A stretch of DNA of 64,000 bases from Nocardia sienata NBRC 100364 (GTDB taxonomy: Bacteria; Actinomycetota; Actinomycetes; Mycobacteriales; Mycobacteriaceae). Below the pieces are notes generated by a model. The model made no database searches and had not been told where the DNA came from. It saw nothing but the letters and a program-made list of their open reading frames with translations. The position numbers and the translations under genes were made by a program. Shown here piece after piece: positions 35,957-42,923 of the stretch (positions within the stretch are counted from its first letter, which is position 1; each line of letters opens with the position of its first letter). The stretch lies in assembly GCF_001613205.1 (NCBI RefSeq), contig NZ_BDBX01000052.1, positions 1-64,000 on the forward strand. The letters are read 5' to 3'.

Positions 35957-35970
35957 TGGAACAAGTTACA
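35957..35970. promoter_or_regulatory. KstR-type operator, proximal
   Basis: TGGAACAAGTTACA fits the KstR consensus TNNAACNNGTTNNA at every fixed base. It lies 23 bases upstream of the flavin oxidoreductase start, a blocking position. KstR is the TetR repressor of cholesterol catabolism in mycolata; binding here is inferred. Confidence 0.55.
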
Positions 35971-36084
35971 TAATTGCCGCGCGGCGGCTCATCCGGCCGC
36001 TGTCACCCGGGTGGCCCGAATACGGCGAACACCTCCGATAACGGCGGTCGGCGCAATGGGACGCGACGGGTGTCATACCTTGAA

Positions 36085-36098
36085 TGTAACACGTTCTA
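36085..36098. promoter_or_regulatory. KstR-type operator, distal
   Basis: TGTAACACGTTCTA fits TNNAACNNGTTNNA exactly and nearly equals the best-known KstR site form. It lies 151 bases upstream of the same gene and 18 bases beyond the 3' end of the GT87 gene. Confidence 0.55.
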
Positions 36099-36115
36099 GT
36101 TTCCTTGGAACCGGT

Positions 36116-37516
36116 TCAGTCGCGCGCCTTCTGTCCGGTTCCCCGCACCGGCGTCGCGTCCGCCGATACTTCGGCGGTGTGTATCCACGGGATTCGCGCC
36201 GGAACTTTCAGGAACACCCAGAACAGCAGCACCAGCAGGCTGGCCCGGCCCCAGACGCCGAACCGGACCACCGCCTCCATCAACTCGACCGAATGCCCGG
36301 TCCCCATCGTGTAGAAATAGCGGAAGACCCCCACGCCGATCGCTATATCGGCGACCAGATAGCTCCACACCACCGGCCACGGCACCGCCAGTAGCACCAG
36401 GAACGGGATCAACCACAGGGTGTACTGCGGCGAGTGCACCTTGTGGAACAGCAGGAACCCGCACAGCATCGCCCCGCTGACACCGAGCCACGGGTAGACA
36501 CCGGATCGGGTGTAGCGCAGCCATCCGGCTCCCACCGCCACGGCGAAGGACGCGATGATCAGCGCCGGCGAGGCGATCGACACGGTTTCGGCGAACGCGG
36601 CACTGCTCAGCGGATCGGAACCGAACAGCGGCCGCAGACCCCAGTACCAGATCGAGTTGGTGGTGATATCGGCCTCGCGCTGTTGCTGGAACTCGATCGA
36701 GGCCCGCCAGCCGTCGAAACCGGCCAGCGCGAACGGCAGATTGACCGCCACCACCGTGCCGCACGCGGCGGCCGCGGTGCCCAGCGCGCCGGCCACGTCC
36801 GGCCGCGGACGTGCTCCCGGACCGGCGCGCTCCAGTTCCCCGCCGGTCAGCACGTACAGCAGCAGCGGGATCACGAAGATCGCCGGGTAGATCTTGAAGC
36901 AGAAGCCCAGGCCCAGCAGCGTCGCCGCCACCACCCCGCGCAGACGCAACGGGTAGCGGGTCGCCGCCATCACCGCGGCGGCCGCCACGGTCGTGCACAC
37001 CACCGGTAGTTCCCAGTTGTGGAACGCGTACAGCACAAGCGGCGGTCCCGCGGCCCACAGCAGCGCGGCCCGCCCGGCCAGCCGAGCCAGCAGCCATGCG
37101 GTGACCAGGGCGAACGGTGCCAGTAGCAGCGCCGAGCGGAGCAGGAAGGCCGCGTCGTTGTGGGCTCCCAGCGCGCCGAGCCACATCAGCAGACCGCTCA
37201 GTACCGGATATTCCACGGCGCCGCCGGTGAGGGTGCCGTCGGCGGTGATCCCGCCGTGCACATAGGGAAAAATATGCTGATCGATATCGCGGCCCAGCCA
37301 GAGGAACTGGATATCGGAATAACAGACCCAGGCGTCCTTGACGTAATCGAAAGCGGCACTGCGACCGTCGGCGCGGAAGGGGGCGCCGGCGCAGCGCGCC
37401 TTGTTGAGGAATGCCACCACGAGGGTCGCGCCGCACAACAGCACAGCCGTGAGAACGGTGGTGTGGCGACCGACGTGATCGGCTCCGGGCACACGTACGG
37501 CCGGTCCGATCGACAT
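36116..37516 (-). CDS. GT87-type integral membrane glycosyltransferase
   Basis: A 466-residue polytopic protein with about ten helices. The N-terminal periplasmic loop has CYSDIQFLWLGRDIDQHIFPYVHG, which resembles the acidic loop of GT-C enzymes, followed by VEYPVLSGLLMWLGA. Such enzymes use polyprenyl-phosphate mannose or arabinose outside the membrane to build lipoglycans. A membrane protein of this family (Rv0051) precedes rpsF in M. tuberculosis, so synteny supports the assignment. Donor and acceptor are unknown. It is divergent from the rpsF operon. Confidence 0.85.
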   Translation of the reverse strand: MSIGPAVRVPGADHVGRHTTVLTAVLLCGATLVVAFLNKARCAGAPFRADGRSAAFDYVKDAWVCYSDIQFLWLGRDIDQHIFPYVHGGITADGTLTGGAVEYPVLSGLLMWLGALGAHNDAAFLLRSALLLAPFALVTAWLLARLAGRAALLWAAGPPLVLYAFHNWELPVVCTTVAAAAVMAATRYPLRLRGVVAATLLGLGFCFKIYPAIFVIPLLLYVLTGGELERAGPGARPRPDVAGALGTAAAACGTVVAVNLPFALAGFDGWRASIEFQQQREADITTNSIWYWGLRPLFGSDPLSSAAFAETVSIASPALIIASFAVAVGAGWLRYTRSGVYPWLGVSGAMLCGFLLFHKVHSPQYTLWLIPFLVLLAVPWPVVWSYLVADIAIGVGVFRYFYTMGTGHSVELMEAVVRFGVWGRASLLVLLFWVFLKVPARIPWIHTAEVSADATPVRGTGQKARD

Positions 37517-37753
37517 ACCGACACCCTAGTGGGCTCCGCCACGGGCCGCCGCGCGATCGTATCGGCGACGGCCGCCGGTCGGGCCCGCGTCCGGCCAGGT
37601 CGGAAGGGATAAGAGAATCAGCCGGAATCGACCGCGGGCCGAGCGGGAAATTCCATATCGGGCCTGCGGCGGTGAGGTCGTCACAATGCCGGAGATCGAT
37701 TTCGTTTCGGACGGTCGGCTCGGGTACTCTTGCCCGGTTGCTGACGCGACGAC

Positions 37754-37798
37754 CCTCCTGCCACGGACCGTCCGTGGCCGAACCCAGACCACAGGAGG
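37754..37798 (+). promoter_or_regulatory. S6:S18-type autoregulatory leader sequestering the rpsF ribosome site
   Basis: CCTCCTG (37754-37760) is exactly complementary to the ribosome site CAGGAGG (37792-37798). Between them CCACGGA-CCG-TCCGTGG (37761-37777) forms a hairpin, followed by the bulged strand CCGAACCCAGACCA. A stem-bounded hairpin with a single-stranded CCG is the described S6:S18 binding motif in rpsF leaders of other bacteria. Binding would lock the ribosome site and give feedback control of the operon. Confidence 0.7.
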
Positions 37799-37808
37799 TG
37801 ATTGGTTC

Positions 37809-38096
37809 GTGCGTCATTACGAAGTGATGGTCATCCTCGATCCGAGCATGGACGAGCGCACCGTCGGACCGTCCCTGGAAAATATGCTCGGTGTTGTTCG
37901 CACCGAGGGCGGCAAAATCGACAAGGTCGATATCTGGGGCCGTAAGCGCCTCGCCTACGAGATTCGTAAACAGGCCGAAGGCATCTACGCGGTGATCGAT
38001 CTGACCGCCGAGCCCGCCACGGTGAACGAACTCGACCGCCAGCTGGGCCTCAACGAGCAGGTGCTGCGCACCAAGGTTCTGCGCAACGACAAGTAG
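37809..38096 (+). CDS. rpsF: 30S ribosomal protein S6
   Basis: A 95-residue S6 beginning (V)RHYEVMVILDPSMDERTV, with IDKVDIWGRKRLAYEI and DRQLGLNEQVLRTKVLR. Start is GTG 37809, 10 bases after AGGAGG; the in-frame ATG at 37686 would run through the regulatory leader. It heads the rpsF-ssb-rpsR-rplI operon, with S6 and S18 as partners on the 30S platform. Confidence 0.97.
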   Translation: MRHYEVMVILDPSMDERTVGPSLENMLGVVRTEGGKIDKVDIWGRKRLAYEIRKQAEGIYAVIDLTAEPATVNELDRQLGLNEQVLRTKVLRNDK

Positions 38097-38191
38097 TTCC
38101 GGCGCCATCGCCGTTTCGTCGGAGTCTGTCTCTAGGCTCTAACGCAACAGGCGAGTGCACCCGGACTGCACACCGAGCAGGAGGAACCCCC

Positions 38192-38731
38192 ATGGCAGCT
38201 GGCGATACGGTAATCACGGTCATCGGAAATCTGACGGCCGATCCCGAGCTTCGATTCACGCCCGCGGGCGCGGCGGTGGCCAATTTCACCGTGGCCTCCA
38301 CCCCCCGTATTTTCGACCGTAATACCAACGAGTGGAAAGACGGCGAAGCGCTGTTCCTGCGCTGCAATATCTGGCGCGAGGCCGCGGAGAACGTCGCCGA
38401 AAGCCTGACCAGGGGATCCCGCGTCATCGTCAGCGGCCGGCTCAAGCAGCGCTCCTTCGAAACCCGTGAGGGCGAGAAGCGCACTGTCGTCGAGCTCGAG
38501 GTCGACGAGGTCGGCCCCTCGCTGCGATACGCCACGGCCAAGGTCAACAAGACCAGTCGCGGTGGTGGCGGCGGTGGATTCGGTTCCAACAGCGGTGGTG
38601 GTGGTAACTACAACGCCGGAAACGGTGGCGGTGGACGGTCCGAGCAGGGCGCTGCGGACGACCCGTGGGGTAGCGCGCCCGCGGCCGGCTCCTTCGGGGG
38701 CGGGCGGATGGACGATGAACCGCCGTTCTGA
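38192..38731 (+). CDS. ssb: Single-stranded DNA-binding protein
   Basis: A 179-residue SSB. OB fold at residues 5-115 (VITVIGNLTADPELRFTPAG, FLRCNIWREAAENVAESL, GSRVIVSGRLKQRSFE). A Gly-rich linker of about 50 residues leads to the acidic tip MDDEPPF, which binds partner proteins. AGGAGGAACCCCC precedes the ATG. It lies between rpsF and rpsR, the standard bacterial order. Confidence 0.97.
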   Translation: MAAGDTVITVIGNLTADPELRFTPAGAAVANFTVASTPRIFDRNTNEWKDGEALFLRCNIWREAAENVAESLTRGSRVIVSGRLKQRSFETREGEKRTVVELEVDEVGPSLRYATAKVNKTSRGGGGGGFGSNSGGGGNYNAGNGGGGRSEQGAADDPWGSAPAAGSFGGGRMDDEPPF

Positions 38732-38786
38732 GACGGCCCGCATCGGCCCGCGACAGCGGGCCACCAAGAATACGGAGTGAACGAAA

Positions 38787-39038
38787 ATGGCCAAGGCACC
38801 GGCGCGCGAAAAGGTGCTCAAGAAGAAGGCTTGCACTTTCTGCAAGGAGAGCAAGTCCGGAATCGTCGACATCGACTACAAAGATGTGCCGCTGCTGCGC
38901 AAGTACGTCAGTGAGCGTGGCAAGATCCGCGCTCGCCGGGTCACCGGCAACTGCGTACAGCATCAGCGCGATATCGCCATCGCGGTGAAGAACTCGCGTG
39001 AGATGGCGCTGCTGCCCTACGTCTCGACGGCTCGCTGA
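38787..39038 (+). CDS. rpsR: 30S ribosomal protein S18
   Basis: An 83-residue S18: KKACTFCKESKSGIVDIDYKDV then LLRKYVSERGKIRARRVTGNC and RDIAIAVKNSREMALLPYV. CTFC plus later Cys and His (NCVQHQ) indicate the zinc-binding C+ form, which in mycobacteria has a zinc-independent C- paralogue under Zur; none is in this window. Confidence 0.97.
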   Translation: MAKAPAREKVLKKKACTFCKESKSGIVDIDYKDVPLLRKYVSERGKIRARRVTGNCVQHQRDIAIAVKNSREMALLPYVSTAR

Positions 39039-39056
39039 GAAAGGTCGGTCAAGCAT

Positions 39057-39512
39057 ATGAAGCTCATTCTGACTGCCGATGTGGACAACCTCGGCGCTCC
39101 CGGCGACACCGTCGAGGTCAAGGACGGCTACGGCCGTAACTACCTGCTGCCCCGTGGGCTGGCCATCGTCGCCAGCCGCGGTGCGCAGAAGCAGGTCGAG
39201 GGAATCCGCCGGGCCCAGGAGGCCCGTCGGGTGCGCGACCTCGGTCATGCCAACGAACTGAAGCAGGCCATCGAGGGCCTCGAAGGTGTCTCGCTGTCGG
39301 TCAAGACCGCCGGCACCGGCAAACTCTTCGGTTCGGTCACCCAGTCCGATGTCGCCGCCGCCATCAAGTCGGCCGGAGGCCCGGTGTTGGACAAGCGCAG
39401 CATCGAGCTGCCGAAGTCGCATATCAAGGCCACCGGCAAGCACCAGGTGACCGTCCATCTGCACCCGGACGTCGCCGCGAAGTTCGCGCTGGAGGTCGTG
39501 GCCGCCGGCTGA
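39057..39512 (+). CDS. rplI: 50S ribosomal protein L9
   Basis: A 151-residue L9. N-terminal MKLILTADVDNLGAPGDTVEVKDGYGRNYLLP is the rRNA-binding domain, then a long connecting helix (EGIRRAQEARRVRDLGHANELKQAIEG) and a C-terminal domain ending VHLHPDVAAKFALEVV. GAGAAAGG lies before the ATG. It is the last gene of the operon, and a hairpin terminator follows. Confidence 0.97.
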   Translation: MKLILTADVDNLGAPGDTVEVKDGYGRNYLLPRGLAIVASRGAQKQVEGIRRAQEARRVRDLGHANELKQAIEGLEGVSLSVKTAGTGKLFGSVTQSDVAAAIKSAGGPVLDKRSIELPKSHIKATGKHQVTVHLHPDVAAKFALEVVAAG

Positions 39513-39537
39513 GCCGGTCCACGCATACCTACCCCGA

Positions 39538-39583
39538 ACCGGGGATCACGTCCGTTCTTTCCAGAGCCGACGTGATCTCCGGT
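39538..39583 (+). terminator. Terminator of the rpsF-rplI operon
   Basis: Arms 39538-39552 (ACCGGGGATCACGTC) and 39569-39583 pair over 15 positions with one G-T pair, loop 16 bases. It starts 26 bases after rplI and separates the ribosomal operon from dnaB. Confidence 0.75.
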
Positions 39584-39694
39584 CGGTTACGGCGGTACTA
39601 TGGCGACCTCGGGTTAGCCTGGTGTTTGCTCAAGTTTTTGTGATGGCGGCTGCCTGCATCTTTGCGGGCGGTGCCTCTTCGAGCGGGGGATGTC

Positions 39695-39992
39695 TTATCC
39701 ACAAGATGTGAGTCCTGTGGATCATTCACAAAACCAACCGGACGTAATGTGACGCAGCTCATAGCTGTTCGCTCGTCCGTTAACTCAACACGCCCGGATG
39801 TTCAACATCGCCGACACGCCGACGCTTTGTTTATCCACATTGCGCGGTTGGTGAAAATCCGGATCTAGCTGGGTATTTTCCGGGGCTGACCTGCGTTTTC
39901 CCCAAGTTGTCCACAAGTTGTGCACAACTTGAGGTGAACTATCCCCAGGTTATCCACAGGTCTGTGCACAGGCGTGGTTGGCATGTGGATAG
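39695..39992. repeat. Cluster of DnaA boxes between rplI and dnaB
   Basis: Perfect boxes: TTATCCACA at 39695-39703, 39832-39840 and 39950-39958, and the actinobacterial form TTGTCCACA at 39907-39915. One-mismatch boxes: TGTGGATCA at 39716-39724 (minus), TTGTGCACA at 39918-39926, TGTGGATAG at 39984-39992 (minus). A perfect 18-base palindrome CAAGTTGTGCACAACTTG is at 39914-39931. The gene-free gap runs from 39513 to 40190 and is less GC-rich than its surroundings. Likely uses are DnaA control of dnaB, titration of DnaA, or an origin-like element. Confidence 0.8.
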
Positions 39993-40190
39993 AACCTCGC
40001 CTAGGTTCATCGCAGCACCATGTGCGGCACCCCGCCACGATGCGGTGGTTCGGACCTATCTGGGTGATAGCTGGTACGTCTGACCACTGGTCACCGGCGC
40101 CCCGGCCTCTCGGCGAACTTGTCGGACCCGTGGGGTAGAACCGGTCGTCGAAGGGTGCGTCCGGTCAGAATGAGAGGACGGTCGAGTCGG

Positions 40191-41573
40191 ATGGCAGTCG
40201 TCGATGACCGCGGGCACACGGACTTCCCGCCGGAGCCCCCCGGCGAGGATTTCGGGCGCCAGCCGCCACACGATATGGCGGCCGAACAGTCGGTACTCGG
40301 CGGCATGCTGCTCAGCAAGGACGCCATTGCGGACGTGGTCGAGGTTCTGCGTTCCGGTGATTTCTACCGGCCCGCCCATCAAGCCGTATACGACGCCATC
40401 CTCGATCTCTACGGACGTGGCGAACCCGCCGACCCGGTCACCGTCGCCGCCGGACTCGATCGCAGCGGTGAACTGAAGCGAATCGGCGGTGCCCCCTACC
40501 TGGTCACCCTGACCCAGACCGTTCCCACCGCGGCGAACGCCGGTTTCTACGCCGAGATCGTGGCCGAGAAGGCGATCCTGCGCCGACTGGTGGAAGCCGG
40601 CACCCGCATCGTGCAGTACGGCTACGCGGGCGCCGACGGGCAAGATGTCGCCGAGGTGGTCGACCGCGCCCAGGCGGAGGTCTACGAGGTCACCGAACGC
40701 CGGACTTCCGAGGATTTCCTCCCACTGGAAGAACTCCTCCAGCCCACCATGGACGAGATCGACTCCATCGCCTCCCGCGGCGGTATCTCCCTCGGCGTGC
40801 CGACCGGATTCTCCGAACTCGACGAACTCACCAACGGCCTGCACCCCGGTCAGATGATCATCGTCGCGGCGAGACCTGGGGTGGGCAAATCGACTTTGGG
40901 AATGGATTTCATGCGCAGTGCCTCGATTCGGCACGGGCTGGCGAGCGTTATCTTCTCGCTGGAGATGAGCCGGACCGAGATCGTGATGCGCCTGCTGTCG
41001 GCCGAGGCGAAGATCAAGCTCGGGGATATGCGGTCCGGGCGGATGAGCGACGACGACTGGACGAAGCTCGCCCGGCGGATGAGCGAGATCAGCGAAGCGC
41101 CGCTGTTCGTGGACGATTCGCCGAACCTCACCATGATGGAGATCCGCGCCAAGGCGCGGCGGCTGAAACAGCGTCACGATCTGAAATTGGTTGTGGTGGA
41201 CTATCTCCAGCTGATGACCTCCGGTAAGAAGGTCGAATCACGTCAGCAGGAGGTATCGGATTTCTCGCGGAATCTGAAGCTGCTGGCCAAGGAACTGGAA
41301 GTTCCCGTTGTCGCCATCAGTCAGCTCAACCGTGGTCCGGAACAGCGCACCGACAAGCGTCCGCAAGTCTCTGACCTGCGCGAATCGGGTTCGCTGGAAC
41401 AGGACGCGGACATGGTTATCCTGCTGCACCGGCCGGATGCGTTCGAACGCGACGACCCGCGCGGTGGTGAAGCGGACCTCATCGTCGGCAAGCACCGTAA
41501 CGGGCCCACGGCGACGATCACCGTCGCCCACCAGCTACATCTGTCGCGCTTCGTCGATATGGCCCGCGGCTGA
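40191..41573 (+). CDS. dnaB: Replicative DNA helicase DnaB
   Basis: A 460-residue hexameric fork helicase. N-terminal domain PPHDMAAEQSVLGGMLLS; RecA-like domain with Walker A ARPGVGKST (Lys233), Walker B KLVVVDYLQLM, and arginine-finger region GKHRNGPTATI. The frame is continuous through the Walker A region where mycobacterial homologues often carry inteins, so none is present. ATG 40191 follows GAGAGG; an in-frame ATG at 40170 is possible. The long upstream region contains the DnaA-box cluster. Confidence 0.97.
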   Translation: MAVVDDRGHTDFPPEPPGEDFGRQPPHDMAAEQSVLGGMLLSKDAIADVVEVLRSGDFYRPAHQAVYDAILDLYGRGEPADPVTVAAGLDRSGELKRIGGAPYLVTLTQTVPTAANAGFYAEIVAEKAILRRLVEAGTRIVQYGYAGADGQDVAEVVDRAQAEVYEVTERRTSEDFLPLEELLQPTMDEIDSIASRGGISLGVPTGFSELDELTNGLHPGQMIIVAARPGVGKSTLGMDFMRSASIRHGLASVIFSLEMSRTEIVMRLLSAEAKIKLGDMRSGRMSDDDWTKLARRMSEISEAPLFVDDSPNLTMMEIRAKARRLKQRHDLKLVVVDYLQLMTSGKKVESRQQEVSDFSRNLKLLAKELEVPVVAISQLNRGPEQRTDKRPQVSDLRESGSLEQDADMVILLHRPDAFERDDPRGGEADLIVGKHRNGPTATITVAHQLHLSRFVDMARG

Positions 41574-41685
41574 GCGCCGCTGTAGGGTCTCGAAACTCGT
41601 GACGGAATCTCAGAATGAGTGGCGGTGACGTGGCGGATCCGCCATGGCTCTGAGAACCGTACTCGTCCCTGCGACTACTGGACGA

Positions 41686-42435
41686 TCACCTGTACGCGAC
41701 GGGTCCGATGAGCATCGCACGATCGAGCACTTCCGGTATGAACCGCACCTGGGTGAGCTTCGCGGCCAAGGCGAAAGCTCTCGGCAAGGCAGCGAAGTAG
41801 TCGTCGTAGCCGTCATCCCCGTCATCCCAGTCATGCGCGTCGTCCCGTATGTCCAGCGTCATGCCGAGTTCCCGCATCAACCCATTGAGCCGGTCGGGCT
41901 CGGAGCCGTATCGAATGTGGGGGCACTCCAAGGGTTTGTAGCCCGTGACAAGCGTGCCGTCGATCGCGTACGCGAAGCTGTCTTCGGCGTAGGCGTGCCG
42001 AGTGATGGCCAGTACCTCACAATCACGCGACAATTCGGCCAGAACATCGGGGAGCGTGGCCATCCACCCGAACGGCTCGATGGCCACGCTCCACTCACCG
42101 GCCTGCACGACACCCACGTTGCCTCCCCCGGATCCTCCGTCGGTTCTGAAGGAGAACTCGCTGGCCTGCTTTATAAGCCCATCGAAGCTCGATTCCTGGC
42201 CGTGGTCCTCGCCGCGGCTGAAGCGGCACACCACCTCCGACGGGTCGAGCCCGCGGAAGAAGGCTACGGTGAAGATCTCGCCCAGCCAGCGGTCATCGCC
42301 GTTGTGATCGATGAGCCACTGGAATGGGGCCAACGGGTAGGAAGTCGCCATACCGTGCATGATGGTGGGGGTTACCGACAATCGGCGGCCTCGTTTCTTC
42401 CTTCGCCAGAGGTCAATTCGGGCCCCCGCGCTCAT
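41686..42435 (-). CDS. DUF6461-like protein of unknown function
   Basis: A 249-residue protein from ATG 42435. It has the pattern APFQWLIDHNGDDRWLGEIFTVAFFRGLDPSEVVCRFSRG, then GEWSVAIEPFGWMATLPDVLAELSRDCEVLAITRHAYAEDSFAYAIDGTLV in outline, and an Asp-rich stretch DDAHDWDDGDDGYDDY. Such Trp/Asp-rich proteins are frequent in actinomycetes, often as single copies near mobile or defence genes; no activity is known to me. ATG 42435 overlaps the TAA of a 24-codon upstream ORF (TAATG), implying coupling; starts at 42360 or 42351 are alternatives. Confidence 0.6.
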   Translation of the reverse strand: MSAGARIDLWRRKKRGRRLSVTPTIMHGMATSYPLAPFQWLIDHNGDDRWLGEIFTVAFFRGLDPSEVVCRFSRGEDHGQESSFDGLIKQASEFSFRTDGGSGGGNVGVVQAGEWSVAIEPFGWMATLPDVLAELSRDCEVLAITRHAYAEDSFAYAIDGTLVTGYKPLECPHIRYGSEPDRLNGLMRELGMTLDIRDDAHDWDDGDDGYDDYFAALPRAFALAAKLTQVRFIPEVLDRAMLIGPVAYR

Positions 42436-42509
42436 TACGGCTTTGCCTTGGCGTAGAGGCTGACGGCCCGTTCCCGTTCTGTCGAGGTCGGCCAACCAGC
42501 ACATGCCAT
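42435..42509 (-). CDS. 24-codon upstream ORF, probably leaderless
   Basis: It encodes a peptide beginning MACAGWPTSTERERAVSLYA. Upstream on the minus strand, TTGCGA-N16-TAGGGT forms a reasonable promoter with TAGGGT ending 10 bases before the ATG, so the transcript may begin at or near the start codon. Its stop overlaps the DUF6461-like start as TAATG. Confidence 0.4.
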   Translation of the reverse strand: MACAGWPTSTERERAVSLYAKAKP

Positions 42510-42589
42510 GAATTTTGAGACCCTACAGCCGCGGGGGAGGGTCGCAAACCTTTTCTCGAGCCGGCCGCCGCCCCGCACTGCTCGCGGGA

Positions 42590-42859
42590 TCAGGCCAAGG
42601 TGAGGAACAGTTTTTCCAATTCGTCGACGGTCATCGGGTCGGTGTCGCCGTCGTCTTGTCGCTCGAGGCATTCGCGCAGGCCGGTGGCGACGATCTTGAA
42701 GCCGGCCCGGTCGAGGGCGCGTGACACCGCCGCCAGCTGGGTGACGACGTCCTTGCAGTCGCGTCCCGCCTCGATCATCGCGATCACGCCGGCAAGCTGG
42801 CCGTGGGCGCGGCGCAACCGGTTGAGTACTGGTGCGATGCTGTTCTCGTCGCCGATCAT
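42590..42859 (-). CDS. CsoR/CstR-family metal- or persulfide-sensing repressor
   Basis: An 89-residue all-helical repressor: LNRLRRAHGQLAGVIAMIEAGRDCKDVVTQLAAVSRALDRAG in outline. Cysteines 35 and 64 align with Cu ligands Cys36 and Cys65 of M. tuberculosis CsoR, but the intervening ligand His61 is Gly60 (IVATGLREC). Loss of the His is typical of CstR-like persulfide sensors, so the inducer may be sulfane sulfur or an atypical metal rather than Cu(I). ATG 42859 follows AAGGAG; a GTG at 42880 is possible. A matching palindrome lies 31 bases upstream, so it is probably autoregulated. Confidence 0.88.
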   Translation of the reverse strand: MIGDENSIAPVLNRLRRAHGQLAGVIAMIEAGRDCKDVVTQLAAVSRALDRAGFKIVATGLRECLERQDDGDTDPMTVDELEKLFLTLA

Positions 42860-42889
42860 CGTGTTCTCCTTCTCGGTCACCTTCCGAAT

Positions 42890-42905
42890 ATACCCCCCGG
42901 GGTAT
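42890..42905. promoter_or_regulatory. CsoR-type operator before the repressor gene
   Basis: ATACCCCCCGGGGTAT is a perfect palindrome. It overlaps a possible minus-strand -10 TATATT (42887-42892) and lies between the RND gene stop and the repressor start. Confidence 0.75.
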
Positions 42906-42923
42906 CAGGCCTTTGGTTCGCCA

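Larger units (their letters stand above)
41579..42529. repeat. Inverted repeats flanking the DUF6461-like module
   Basis: The left arm 41579-41603 (GCTGTAGGGTCTCGAAACTC...) and the right arm 42505-42529, read on the minus strand (GCTGTAGGGTCTCAAAATTC...), match at about 21 of 25 positions. Both point inward. The TAGGGT within each is a plausible -10 hexamer. The arms enclose the DUF6461-like gene and its upstream ORF. Confidence 0.5.

Noticed and set aside
39600..40190. Chromosomal oriC
   Set aside because: DnaA boxes are present, but dnaA, dnaN, gyrB and rpmH are absent and the flanking genes are rplI and dnaB. I report a DnaA-box cluster instead.
40191..41573. Intein in DnaB
   Set aside because: The Walker A region and the whole frame are continuous at normal length.
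41686..42529. Insertion sequence between the inverted repeats
   Set aside because: The enclosed protein has no transposase motif and no target-site duplication is visible.
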